From Microbacterium sp. PM5 (GTDB taxonomy: Bacteria; Actinomycetota; Actinomycetes; Actinomycetales; Microbacteriaceae): DNA of 64,000 bases. Where the stretch lies: contig NZ_CP022162.1 in NCBI RefSeq assembly GCF_003293595.1, forward strand, positions 1,910,773 through 1,974,772, written 5' to 3'. Positions 16,717 to 24,812 of this stretch are shown here, one piece after another. Position numbers and translations under genes: made by a program. The first letter of the stretch is position 1; every line of letters starts with the position of its first letter. The notes below the pieces were generated by a model. The model saw nothing but the letters and a program-made list of their open reading frames with translations, was not told the DNA's origin and did not search any database.

Positions 16717-16722
16717 AGTCTA
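16717..16722 (-). promoter_or_regulatory. -10 element, leaderless zur promoter
   Basis: TAGACT on the minus strand, six bases before the ATG at 16710. Confidence 0.5.
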
Positions 16723-16766
16723 CCCGCGAGGGCTAGGAGCGGGCTGGATGCCTTCGCGGGGGGATA

Positions 16767-17627
16767 TCACGCCTCGACGGACCCGCGTCGGCGCGCCCCG
16801 TCGATGACGCGGCAGACGAGGTAGATGAGGAACGACAGCGTCGTGATGTACGGGCTCACCGGAAGCGTCCCCGCAATCGCCAGGAGGATGCCGCCGACGG
16901 CGGCGGTCACACCGAAGCCGGCGGCCAGCAGCGGCACGGCGATGGGGCCGGTGGAGACCCGCATCGCCGCCGCCGCCGGCGTCACCAGCAGCGAGAGCAC
17001 CAGGAGGGCGCCGATGATGTGCACCGCCACCGCCACGACGATGCCCAACAGGATCATGAACGCGAACGAGACGACGGTCGTCGGCACGCCGCGCGCGGCG
17101 GCCGACTGCGGGTCGAGCGAGTCGAAGTTCAGCGGTCTCCAGATGAGCAGCAGTCCCACGAGCACGATCGCGCTCAAGACGATCAGCACCGTCAGCTGAT
17201 CGCTCTGCACCGACACGATCTGACCGGTCAGCAGGCTGAAGCGGTTGGCGCTGCGGCCGTTGTAGAGCGAGATGCACAGGATGCCGATACCCAGCCCGAA
17301 CGGCATGAGCACGCCGATGATCGAGTTGCGGTCGCGGGCGCGCGCGCCCAGCCAGCCGATGAGACCCGCCGCGATGAGCGAGCCCACGATGGACCCCGTG
17401 ACGACGTCGACGCCGAGAAGGAGCGCCGCGGCCGCGCCGGCGAAGGACAGCTCGCTGATGCCGTGCACGGCGAAGGCCATGTCGCGCTGCATGACGAACA
17501 CGCCGATGAGTCCGCCGACGATTCCGAGCACCGCGCCGGCCCAGACGGAGTTCTGCACCAGGGCGAGGATGTCGCCGTAGCGCGCCATCCCGCCGAACAG
17601 CGCGTTGCCGATGTCTCCCCAGCTCAC
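16767..17627 (-). CDS. znuB: zinc ABC transporter permease
   Basis: A 286-residue ABC-3 family permease with about eight membrane helices. Typical features are GLIGVFVMQRDMAFAVHGISEL near the N-terminus and VGALLVLSLLV-type sequence (HIIGALLVLSLLVTP) in the second half. It forms the membrane channel for zinc delivered by ZnuA and powered by ZnuC. The GTG start overlaps the stop of znuC (GTGA), so the proteins are made in coupled fashion. Manganese specificity cannot be excluded by the permease alone; the Zur box at znuA argues for zinc. Confidence 0.9.
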   Translation of the reverse strand: MSWGDIGNALFGGMARYGDILALVQNSVWAGAVLGIVGGLIGVFVMQRDMAFAVHGISELSFAGAAAALLLGVDVVTGSIVGSLIAAGLIGWLGARARDRNSIIGVLMPFGLGIGILCISLYNGRSANRFSLLTGQIVSVQSDQLTVLIVLSAIVLVGLLLIWRPLNFDSLDPQSAAARGVPTTVVSFAFMILLGIVVAVAVHIIGALLVLSLLVTPAAAAMRVSTGPIAVPLLAAGFGVTAAVGGILLAIAGTLPVSPYITTLSFLIYLVCRVIDGARRRGSVEA

Positions 17628-18463
17628 GCGACACCTCCCGCGGGTGCGGCGACGGCGTCGCCGTGATGGTGGTGATCGGCATCCGAGTCGGGGGCGCCGA
17701 CCACGACCAGGCGCCCGCCGACACGGGCGACATGCACCGGGGTGCCGTACAGGGCGGTGAGGGTCTCGGAGGTCAGGACCTCGTCCGGGCTGCCGAGGGT
17801 GAACCGGCCGCCGGTTAGGTAGAGGATGCGATCGACCTTCTCCAGCACGGGGTTGATGTCGTGCGTGACCAGCAGCACGCCGGCGCCGCTGGCGGTGCGG
17901 TAGCGGTCGATGAGGTCGATGACGTCACGCTGATTGGCCAGGTCGAGACTGGTCAACGGCTCATCGCACAGCAGCAGACCGGGCTCGTCGGCGAGCGCCT
18001 GTCCCACGCGCAGCCGCTGCTGCTCACCCCCGGAGAGCAGGCCCACGGGGCGATCGGCGAAGGCCGTGGCTCCGACGGCGTCGATCAGTGTCTGCACGCG
18101 CTCGCGGTCGCCGCGGCGGCGCACCGGGAAGCCGAAGCGGTGGCCGTCGACACCGAGACGGACGAGATCGCGGCCGCGCATCGCCGTGTGCCGGGGCAGC
18201 GGGCGCTGCTGCGGAATGTAGCCGATGCGACGATTCCCGGCCCGGCGCACGGGCTCTCCGAGCGCCTCGATCGAGCCCGCACTGAGGCGCTCGAGGCCGA
18301 GGACGGCGCGAAGAAGCGTGGTCTTGCCGGCACCACTGGGCCCGAGCACCGCGACCAGTTCGCCCGGCTGCAACTCGAGGTCGAGGCCGCGCCACAGCTC
18401 ATGGCCGCTGCGCGAGAGCGCAGCGGCCATGATGCGAAGGGGAAGAGCGGAGGCGGGGGTCAC
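17624..18463 (-). CDS. znuC: zinc ABC transporter ATP-binding protein
   Basis: A 279-residue ABC ATPase: Walker A GPSGAGKTT (about 40-48), Q-loop YIPQQRPLP, signature LSGGEQQRLRVGQAL, Walker B LLLCDEP, and the switch His in VTHD. It energises ZnuB. The C-terminal tail is longer than usual and ends with DSDADHHHHGD, a likely zinc-binding patch that could sense or buffer the transported ion. The GTG start overlaps the znuA stop by four bases. Confidence 0.92.
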   Translation of the reverse strand: MTPASALPLRIMAAALSRSGHELWRGLDLELQPGELVAVLGPSGAGKTTLLRAVLGLERLSAGSIEALGEPVRRAGNRRIGYIPQQRPLPRHTAMRGRDLVRLGVDGHRFGFPVRRRGDRERVQTLIDAVGATAFADRPVGLLSGGEQQRLRVGQALADEPGLLLCDEPLTSLDLANQRDVIDLIDRYRTASGAGVLLVTHDINPVLEKVDRILYLTGGRFTLGSPDEVLTSETLTALYGTPVHVARVGGRLVVVGAPDSDADHHHHGDAVAAPAGGVA

Positions 18464-19398
18464 GAACCCAGCGCGGTCTTAATCTGCGTAGCCATGTCAG
18501 TCATCCACGATACGTAGTTCTGGCCCTCCGGGAGCAGCTCCGAGGCTTTGATGACGGGCACGTTCGCCGCCGCGGCCTTCGCCTCGGCCTGCGTGGTCTC
18601 GGCACCCGCGGCCTGGGCGTTCACGAAGAGGATCTTCACCGATCCCCCACCGATGAGCGTGAGCGCGTCGAGAAGTGTCGCCGGCGGGACGTCCTGGCCC
18701 TCTTCGACGGCTTCGCTGAAGGCGGGCGGGGTCACGTTCTTCAGTCCGGCGGCCTCGGCGAGGTACAGCGGCACGGGCTCGGTGACGAAGATCTCGGCGC
18801 CGCTGTGGGCTTTGGAGATGTCGCCCAGGATCGGCGTGACCTTCGCATCGATGTCGCTGCGGAACGCTGTGGCGTTGGCGGTGAACGCGCTCGCGTCGGC
18901 GGGGTCGAGCGTCCCGAGCTGCTTCGCGATCTCGTCGGCGACGGCGGCGATGGTCTGCGGGTCGTAGAAGACGTGCTCGTTGAAGCCGTCGACGGCCACG
19001 GTGGGGTCGGAGCCCGTCCACTCGGGCGAGAAGGTGACGGCGCTGATCAGCGGGGCGGTCGACTTCGCGGCATCCTTCAGAGACGCCATGAACGGGTCGT
19101 AGCCGCCGCCGTTCTCGATGAGCAGCTGCGCGTTCTGGACGTCGAGCTGATCGGCCGCGGTCGCCTCGAACTCGTGCGGATCCTTGCTCTCGTCGGCGAT
19201 GAGCGAGGTGACCTCGACGTGGTCACCGCCGATCGTCTTGACGATGTCGCCGTAGACGTTGGTGGAGGCGACGACCGAGATCCTGCCGCCCGCGGACGCG
19301 GAGCCGCTGGGCGACGAGGTAGCGGAGCTGGAACAGCCGGTGAGGGCGAGGGCGGATGCCGCGACGAGGGCGGACAGGAGGACGACGGGACGCTTCAT
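18460..19398 (-). CDS. znuA: zinc-binding lipoprotein of the ABC transporter
   Basis: A 312-residue cluster A-I metal-binding protein. Signal peptide with lipobox LTGC (Cys22), then the fold with DPHEFEATAADQL (a metal His), NEHVFYDPQT and FVTEPVPLYLAEAAG. The long His/Asp loop of E. coli ZnuA is absent. It captures zinc outside the membrane for ZnuB/ZnuC. The ATG at 19398 is right behind a complete promoter and seven bases after TAGGCT, so the mRNA is leaderless. Confidence 0.92.
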   Translation of the reverse strand: MKRPVVLLSALVAASALALTGCSSSATSSPSGSASAGGRISVVASTNVYGDIVKTIGGDHVEVTSLIADESKDPHEFEATAADQLDVQNAQLLIENGGGYDPFMASLKDAAKSTAPLISAVTFSPEWTGSDPTVAVDGFNEHVFYDPQTIAAVADEIAKQLGTLDPADASAFTANATAFRSDIDAKVTPILGDISKAHSGAEIFVTEPVPLYLAEAAGLKNVTPPAFSEAVEEGQDVPPATLLDALTLIGGGSVKILFVNAQAAGAETTQAEAKAAAANVPVIKASELLPEGQNYVSWMTDMATQIKTALGS

Positions 19399-19405
19399 AC
19401 CGCCC

Positions 19406-19434
19406 AGCCTAGGACTACTGATAATCGTTATCAA
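19406..19434 (-). promoter_or_regulatory. znuA promoter with Zur box
   Basis: On the minus strand: -35 TTGATA (19434-19429), a 17-bp spacer, and -10 TAGGCT (19411-19406), seven bases before the ATG. The 6-3-6 palindrome TGATAATCGTTATCA (19419-19433) covers the -35 and half the spacer, so zinc-loaded Zur would block polymerase. Confidence 0.85.
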
Positions 19435-19589
19435 AACCAGGGTGGCCGAAATGCTGTCAATTCATAGCCTCCGCTTGAAGTCGAGACCGCGCCGCCGACA
19501 GGCTGTTCTTCGGTCCTCGCGTCCGACGGCGCTCGCGAACGACCGTGTCACGTTCTCTGCGACCCCTCCGCTGTCGCCTTCGCCTCTCG
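19435..19589. other. spacer between znuA promoter and the Mn exporter gene
   Basis: About 155 bases upstream of the MntP-family gene. Exporters of this family often follow a yybP-ykoY manganese riboswitch; I looked for its conserved loop sequences and did not find them. No ORF is supported. Confidence 0.35.
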
Positions 19590-19599
19590 AGGAGCCGTC

Positions 19600-20184
19600 A
19601 TCTCCCCCTGGACTCTGCTGCTGCTCGCGCTCGGCGTCTCCGCCGATGCCTTCGCCGTCGCCCTCGGAAAGGGCCTGCAACTGCGCGCGCACGTGCTGCG
19701 CACGGCGCTCGTGTTCGCGACCGCATTCGGGGTGTCGCAGGCGATCATGCCGCTGCTCGGCTGGCTGCTCGGTTCGACGTTCGCCGACGCGATCGCACCG
19801 TGGGACCACTGGATCTCGTTCGGCCTGCTCGCGCTGGTCGGCGGGAAGATGCTGTGGGAGGCGCTGAGCCCCGACGCCCCGGTGGACGCGGAGCACCCCG
19901 AGCACGTGCACGATATCGAGGCCTTCAGCGTGCGCGAGGTGGTGCTCCTGTCGGTCGCGACGAGCATCGACGCGCTCGCCGTCGGGGTGTCCTTCGCCTT
20001 CTTGAACGTGGACGTCGCGATCGCCGTCACCACGATCGGTCTCGTCACCTTCGCACTGTCGTTTCTCGCCGTCTTCATCGGCTACCGCATCGGCACGCGC
20101 TTCCGCCGCCCGGCGGAGATCGTCGGTGGCCTGGTGCTGATCGGGATCGGTACGCAGATCCTCATCGAGCACCTCACCGCCTGA
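19600..20184 (+). CDS. mntP: MntP-family manganese efflux pump, apparent AUC start
   Basis: With an ATC start at 19600 the protein has 194 residues and six helices, the family size (E. coli MntP 188). It then begins with the usual MSPWTLLLLALGVSADAF-type helix and puts the conserved membrane Asp at residue 16, as in E. coli; a second conserved Asp follows in VATSIDALAVGV. An AGGAG (19590-19594) lies five bases before ATC. No ATG, GTG or TTG exists in frame upstream of it, and the next usable start (GTG 19693) would remove helix 1 and Asp16. The pump exports Mn(II). A sequencing error at this codon is the alternative. Confidence 0.85.
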   Translation: MSPWTLLLLALGVSADAFAVALGKGLQLRAHVLRTALVFATAFGVSQAIMPLLGWLLGSTFADAIAPWDHWISFGLLALVGGKMLWEALSPDAPVDAEHPEHVHDIEAFSVREVVLLSVATSIDALAVGVSFAFLNVDVAIAVTTIGLVTFALSFLAVFIGYRIGTRFRRPAEIVGGLVLIGIGTQILIEHLTA

Positions 20185-20242
20185 CGGCCCCCTCCTTGCC
20201 CGCGACGCGGCGAGGACCTACCGTGAACAGGAGGAGGGTGTC

Positions 20243-20476
20243 ATGACGCGACTGATCGATCGGTTCCGCACGTGGCGCGCGAACCGCAAGGCGAACCCGT
20301 ACATTCCGCCGGAGGGCCGCTTCACCGGCAGTATGCTCACGCAGCTTCCCGGTGTGCGCGGCCCGTCGCTCTGGACGGGCAAGCGTGGTGGCCTCGGCGA
20401 CGTGCTGCAACCGGCGAACCTGTCGGGCAACTTCCATCCCGTCGTCGACCCCGTCGACGACCCGCGGTCGCGCTGA
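20243..20476 (+). CDS. small basic protein of unknown function
   Basis: A 77-residue protein starting MTRLIDRFRTWRANRK, basic N-terminus, with Pro- and Gly-rich middle (YIPPEGRFTGSM, GVRGPSLW) and an acidic end. No membrane segment or known domain. A very strong AGGAGGAGGGTG ribosome site precedes the ATG and codon use is like its neighbours, so it is probably a real gene, 58 bp behind the Mn exporter. Confidence 0.65.
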   Translation: MTRLIDRFRTWRANRKANPYIPPEGRFTGSMLTQLPGVRGPSLWTGKRGGLGDVLQPANLSGNFHPVVDPVDDPRSR

Positions 20477-20507
20477 CCCGCGGTCGCGCGGACCAGGCGC
20501 CGTCCGC

Positions 20508-21134
20508 TCAGGCGAGGCCCGGCAGCGCGGCGGTCAGGCCGTGCACGAGGATCTCGGCGCCGATGGCCAGGATGAGAAACCCCATCACGCGGGTGATCGC
20601 GCCGACACCGGTCGGACCGAGCTTCTCGGCCAGCGGCGTGCCGTAGCGCAGGAGCACCGCGATCACCGCCGCGATGACGAGGACGGCGAGCACGATCCCG
20701 ACGCGGTCCAGGATGCCGGGATTGCGCGCCGCGAGTCCCACGATCACGCCGATCGCACCGGGGCCGGCGATGAGCGGCAGCGCCATCGGCGAGAAGCTGA
20801 TGTCGGTCTTCGTGGCGGCATGCTCCTTCTCGGCATCCGAGGCCCCCGCACCCAGCGCGCGCGGCACGACCATGCCGAACCCGGAGTGCATCACGACGAG
20901 GCCGCCGGCGATCTGCAGCGCGCCCAGCGAGATGCCGAAGAACTGCAGGATCAGGGTTCCGAGCAGCGCGAAGACGGTCAGGATGGCGGCGACGTAGATG
21001 CCCGTGAGCCACGACTGCCGGCGCCGGTCGGCCTCGTCGAGGTGGGCGGACAGCCCGGCGTAGGCCGCAACCGCCCCGATCGGGTTCGTGATCGGGACGA
21101 GCGCCGCGAGCGCGGCGACGAAGACGGTCAGCAT
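20508..21134 (-). CDS. MarC-family membrane protein
   Basis: A 208-residue polytopic protein with about six helices and the MarC signatures PITNPIGAVAAY near the start and FSPMALPLIAGPGAIG in the middle. Members were once named for multiple antibiotic resistance, but the function of this family remains unknown. The ATG at 21134, after GAAGG, gives the normal family length; the longer open frame is a polar extension. It is convergent with the 77-residue gene. Confidence 0.88.
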   Translation of the reverse strand: MLTVFVAALAALVPITNPIGAVAAYAGLSAHLDEADRRRQSWLTGIYVAAILTVFALLGTLILQFFGISLGALQIAGGLVVMHSGFGMVVPRALGAGASDAEKEHAATKTDISFSPMALPLIAGPGAIGVIVGLAARNPGILDRVGIVLAVLVIAAVIAVLLRYGTPLAEKLGPTGVGAITRVMGFLILAIGAEILVHGLTAALPGLA

Positions 21135-21165
21135 GCCTTCATTGTGTCGCAGCGGATGCCGGGGG

Positions 21166-22491
21166 TCAGTCCAGCAGCAGCGCCGGCTCCTCCAGGATCG
21201 ATGCGACATCGGCGATGAAGCGACTCATCCCGTCGCCGTCGATCACGCGGTGGTCGAACGAGCCCGAGACCGTGGTGACGAAGCGGGGACGCACCTCGCC
21301 GTCGACGACCCACGGCTTCTGGCGGATCGTGCCCATCGCGACGATGCCCGACTCGCCCGGGTTGATGATCGGGGTGCCGGCATCCATCCCGAAGACGCCG
21401 ATGTTCGTGATCGTGATCGTGCCGCCCTGCTGGTCGGCCGGGGTGGTCTTTCCCTCTCGGGCCGTCAGCGTCAGCTTCTCGAGGGCCTTGGCGAGCTCAC
21501 GGAGGTTGAGGTCCTGGGCGTCCTTGATGTTCGGCACGAGCAGGCCCCGCGGCGTCGCGGCGGCGATGCCGAGGTTGACGTAGTTGCGCACCCGGATCTC
21601 GGCCGAGCCGTCTTCCTTGTCGATCCACGCGGCGCCGATCAGCGGCGTGCGTCGCACCGCCCAGATCACCGCGCGCGCCATGATCAGCAGCGGCGAGACC
21701 TTGATGTCGGCGAAGTCGGGCGAGGCCTTCAGGCGCTTGACGAGCTCCATCGTGCGGGTCGCGTCGACGTCGGTCCACACCGACACGTGCGGCGCGGTGT
21801 AGGCGGAGCGCACCATGCCGGATGCCGTGGCCTTGCGCACGCCCTTGACCGGAATCGCCTCTTCACGCTCGCCGACCGGCGGGGCGGGCACGGGCGAGGC
21901 CGAGACCGGGATGGTCTGCTCCCGCTCGGCGGGGGCGGCGGGCGTCGCGATGTTGCGGAAGACGCTGGCCTGCTCGGCATGGCGCACGACGTCGTCGCGG
22001 GTGACCTCGCCGGCGGGCCCCGTGGGGGTCACTTCGGCGAGCGTGACGCCCAGATCGCGCGCGAGCTTTCGCACCGGCGGCTTGGCGACGACCCCGACGG
22101 ACGCCCGCACGGTCTCACCGCGCTCGGCGGGGCGCTTGCGGCGCGAGGTCGCTCCGGCGCCCGTGCCGTAGCCGACCAGCACGGCGCCGCCGTCGTCGGA
22201 TGCCGCGGCCGCCTCGGGCTGCGCGGGTGCCGGGGTGTCGGCATCCGCCGCCGCGCCGCCGATCGTGATGATGGGGGCCCCGACCGTCACGGTCTCACCC
22301 TCGGGGGCGAGGAGCTCGCCGACGGTGCCGGAGAAGGGCGAGGGCAGCTCGACCAGCGACTTGGCCGTCTCGATCTCGACGAGCACGTCGTTGACCTCGA
22401 CGGTGTCGCCGGGCGCGACGCGCCACTGGACGATCTCGGCCTCGGTGAGGCCTTCGCCGACGTCCGGCAGGTGGAAGATCTGCTCGCTCAT
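21166..22491 (-). CDS. bkdC: branched-chain 2-oxoacid dehydrogenase E2 (lipoyl acyltransferase)
   Basis: A 441-residue E2. A single lipoyl domain (about 1-80) has its lipoyl-lysine in [11 protein letters not shown] linker and a peripheral subunit-binding domain (about 140-175, [11 protein letters not shown]) follow, then the catalytic domain with [11 protein letters not shown] near the end. It transfers acyl groups from lipoamide to CoA. AAGGAG fixes the ATG at 22491. It is the third gene after the E1 alpha and E1 beta genes, separated from them by a palindrome-bearing 123-bp gap; no E3 gene is visible. Confidence 0.92.
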   Translation of the reverse strand: MSEQIFHLPDVGEGLTEAEIVQWRVAPGDTVEVNDVLVEIETAKSLVELPSPFSGTVGELLAPEGETVTVGAPIITIGGAAADADTPAPAQPEAAAASDDGGAVLVGYGTGAGATSRRKRPAERGETVRASVGVVAKPPVRKLARDLGVTLAEVTPTGPAGEVTRDDVVRHAEQASVFRNIATPAAPAEREQTIPVSASPVPAPPVGEREEAIPVKGVRKATASGMVRSAYTAPHVSVWTDVDATRTMELVKRLKASPDFADIKVSPLLIMARAVIWAVRRTPLIGAAWIDKEDGSAEIRVRNYVNLGIAAATPRGLLVPNIKDAQDLNLRELAKALEKLTLTAREGKTTPADQQGGTITITNIGVFGMDAGTPIINPGESGIVAMGTIRQKPWVVDGEVRPRFVTTVSGSFDHRVIDGDGMSRFIADVASILEEPALLLD

Positions 22492-22515
22492 GTCGTTCTC
22501 CTTCAGGGCCTGAGT

Positions 22516-22588
22516 CCGCGAGACACGTGATGCGCACCGAGACACGGGGCTACAACTCGTGTCTCGGTGCGGGGCTGGTGTCTCGCGG
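22516..22588. repeat. nested palindrome between E1-beta and E2 genes
   Basis: Outer arms CCGCGAGACAC (22516-22526) and GTGTCTCGCGG (22578-22588), inner arms GCACCGAGACACG (22534-22546) and CGTGTCTCGGTGC (22558-22570), loop of 11 bases. Both arm pairs are perfect, with 7-base internal bulges between them, and CGAGACAC occurs twice in each orientation. It could be an attenuating hairpin in the bkd mRNA or a mobile REP-type element. Confidence 0.85.
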
Positions 22589-22614
22589 TCATGGGCGGGG
22601 CGGGGCGGGGCGGG

Positions 22615-23592
22615 TCAGTAGGCCAGGGCGCGGTCGACGGCCTCGAGGATGCGGTCGGCATCGGGGAGGTAGGTGCCCTCGAGCTTGGCGGGTGGGAACG
22701 GCACGTCGAAGCCCGACACGCGCAGCACCGGCGCCTCCAGGGCGAAGAACGCCCGTTCCATGACGGTCGCGGCCACCTCGGAACCCACCGACGTGAAGCC
22801 GGGCGCCTCCTGGGCGTAGACCATGCGGCCCGTGCGGCGCACCGAGTCGAGGATGGGACCGTAGTCGATCGGCGAGAGCGAGCGCAGGTCGATCACCTCG
22901 CACGAGGTGCCCTCGCTCTCGGCGAGCGCGGCCGCCTGCAGCAGCGTCGTGACCATCGCGCCGTGGCCGACGAGCGTGACGTCGGTGCCGCGGCGCACGA
23001 GCCGCGACGCGTGCAGCGGCAGGGGGCGCTCGGCGCTGTCGACGTCGCCCTTCATCCAGTACTTGGCCTTGGGCTCGAGGAAGATCACCGGGTCGGGCGA
23101 GCGGACGGCATCCTGGATCATCCAGTACGCGTCGTTCGCCGTCGACGGAGAGACGACGCGCAGGCCCGCGGTGTGCGTGAAGTAGGCCTCCGGGCTCTCC
23201 TGGTGGTGCTCGACGGCTCCGATGTGGCCGCCGTACGGGATGCGGATGACGACCGGCATCTGCAGCGCGCCCTCGTGCCGGTTGGTGAGCTTGGCGAGCT
23301 GCGTCGTGATCTGGTCGAAGGCGGGGAAGACGAAGCCGTCGAACTGGATCTCGATGATCGGACGGAACCCGGCCATCGCCAGACCGATCGCGGTGCCGAC
23401 GATGCCCGACTCGGCGAGGGGGGTGTCGAGCACCCGCTGCTCGCCGAACTCGGCCTGCAGACCTTCCGTCACGCGGAACACGCCGCCGAGGCGACCGATG
23501 TCCTCGCCCATGAGCAGGACGTGGTCGTCGGCGGCCATCGCGGCGCGAAGACCCGCGTTGAGCGCCTTCGCGAGGGGCATGGACTCCACCAT
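22615..23592 (-). CDS. bkdB: branched-chain 2-oxoacid dehydrogenase E1 beta
   Basis: A 325-residue transketolase-like subunit: LLMGEDIGRLGGVFRVTEGL near 27-46 (TPP activation Glu), DTPLAESGIVGTAIG, FDQITTQLAK, and the C-terminal domain with VIDLRSLSPID. With E1 alpha it makes the heterotetramer that decarboxylates branched-chain 2-oxoacids. Its ATG overlaps the E1 alpha stop (ATGA). The closest alternative, pyruvate dehydrogenase, is less likely because the gene set and neighbours follow the actinobacterial bkd pattern. Confidence 0.92.
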   Translation of the reverse strand: MVESMPLAKALNAGLRAAMAADDHVLLMGEDIGRLGGVFRVTEGLQAEFGEQRVLDTPLAESGIVGTAIGLAMAGFRPIIEIQFDGFVFPAFDQITTQLAKLTNRHEGALQMPVVIRIPYGGHIGAVEHHQESPEAYFTHTAGLRVVSPSTANDAYWMIQDAVRSPDPVIFLEPKAKYWMKGDVDSAERPLPLHASRLVRRGTDVTLVGHGAMVTTLLQAAALAESEGTSCEVIDLRSLSPIDYGPILDSVRRTGRMVYAQEAPGFTSVGSEVAATVMERAFFALEAPVLRVSGFDVPFPPAKLEGTYLPDADRILEAVDRALAY

Positions 23593-24719
23593 CAGACTCC
23601 TCCCTCCAGCGACGCCTCGTAATCGGCGAGCCAGCGACGCTGCTCCACCATCAACGGGTGGTCCTCGCTGTAGACGTGCGCGAACATCGACTCGGGCTCG
23701 ATCGCGCCCAGCGCGTTGGTGCGTACGCGCACATCGTCCGCGTAGGCCTGCGCCGCGGCATCCACCTCGTCGAAGAAGGATGCCGCCGCCCCCCGCGCCT
23801 CGAGGTAAGCACGCATGCGGGCGATCGGATCGCGCCGCGCCCACGACTGCTCCTCGTCGGACGTGCGGTACTTGGTGGGGTCGTCGCTCGTCGTATGCGC
23901 GCCCATGCGGTAGGTCATCGCCTCGATCGCGCGGGGCCCCTCGCCGGCGCGCGCCTCGTCGAGCGCGAGCTTGGAGACCGCGTAGCTGGCCAGCACGTCG
24001 TTGCCGTCGACGAGGGTCGACGGCATGCCGTACCCCGCGCCGCGGCGGTACAGCGGAGCCCGCGACTGGGTGGCGACCGGCACCGAAATCGCCCAGTGGT
24101 TGTTCTGCAGGAAGAACACCTGGGGCGTCCGGTAGGTGTTGGCGAACACCATCGCCTCGTGCACGTCGCCCTGGCTGGATGCGCCGTCGCCGTAGTAGAC
24201 CACGACGGCCTCGTCGCGGTTCGCATCGCCCGTGGCGCATCTCTTGTCGAAGACGAGCCCCATACCGAAGCCGGTCGCGTGCAGCGTCTGCGATCCGAGG
24301 ACGAGCGTGTAGATGCGCACGTTGCCGTTCTTCGGGTCGGTCGGGTCCCACCCGCCGTGCGTGAGACCGCGCATCACGCGGATGATGTCGATCGGGTCCA
24401 CGCCGCGGGCGGTGGCCACGACGTGCTCGCGATAGGACGGGAACAGGTGATCCTGCGGCCGGGCGGCACGCACCGATCCGACCTGGGCGGCCTCCTGCCC
24501 GAGCGACGGCGGCCACAGGGCGAGCTGGCCCTGCCGCTGCAGGTTGGTGGCCTGCCGATCGAAGGCGCGCACGACCACCATGTCGCGGTAGAACGTCTCG
24601 AGCTCGGCGTCGGAGAGCGCGTCGATGAGCGGCAGGTAGCGCTCGGCTTCGGGTGTGGGGGCGAACGTCCCGTCCGCCGCCAGAACGCGCACGAGGGCCG
24701 GGTCGTCAGGCGGGGTCAT
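23592..24719 (-). CDS. bkdA: branched-chain 2-oxoacid dehydrogenase E1 alpha
   Basis: A 375-residue subunit with the thiamine diphosphate motif GDGASSQGDVHEAMVF ending in NN, and the loop region YRMGAHTTSDDPTKYR that carries phosphorylation sites in eukaryotic homologs. It heads the alpha-beta-E2 operon. ATG 24719 is six bases after a TAGCGT, so the transcript is probably leaderless. Substrates would be 2-oxo acids of Val, Leu and Ile, giving acyl-CoA primers for branched and anteiso fatty acids, which are dominant in these bacteria. Confidence 0.9.
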   Translation of the reverse strand: MTPPDDPALVRVLAADGTFAPTPEAERYLPLIDALSDAELETFYRDMVVVRAFDRQATNLQRQGQLALWPPSLGQEAAQVGSVRAARPQDHLFPSYREHVVATARGVDPIDIIRVMRGLTHGGWDPTDPKNGNVRIYTLVLGSQTLHATGFGMGLVFDKRCATGDANRDEAVVVYYGDGASSQGDVHEAMVFANTYRTPQVFFLQNNHWAISVPVATQSRAPLYRRGAGYGMPSTLVDGNDVLASYAVSKLALDEARAGEGPRAIEAMTYRMGAHTTSDDPTKYRTSDEEQSWARRDPIARMRAYLEARGAAASFFDEVDAAAQAYADDVRVRTNALGAIEPESMFAHVYSEDHPLMVEQRRWLADYEASLEGGV

Positions 24720-24725
24720 GTTCCC

Positions 24726-24806
24726 ACGCTAACGCCCCGCGCATGCGTCCGACTGCATGGGATCGACAACGGGAATCGCGATCCGCCGTGTGCCGACCAC
24801 AACGGG
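24726..24806 (-). promoter_or_regulatory. bkd promoter region with direct repeats
   Basis: TAGCGT (24731-24726) is a leaderless -10 for the E1 alpha gene. Upstream, the minus-strand word CCCGTTGT occurs twice (24773-24766 and 24806-24799), 33 bp or three helical turns apart, a spacing that fits a regulator binding one face of DNA. Confidence 0.4.
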
Positions 24807-24812
24807 CAGGAA

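Noticed and set aside
19435-19589. A yybP-ykoY manganese riboswitch before the Mn exporter
   Set aside because: The conserved loop sequences are not visible and no convincing double-stem can be drawn.
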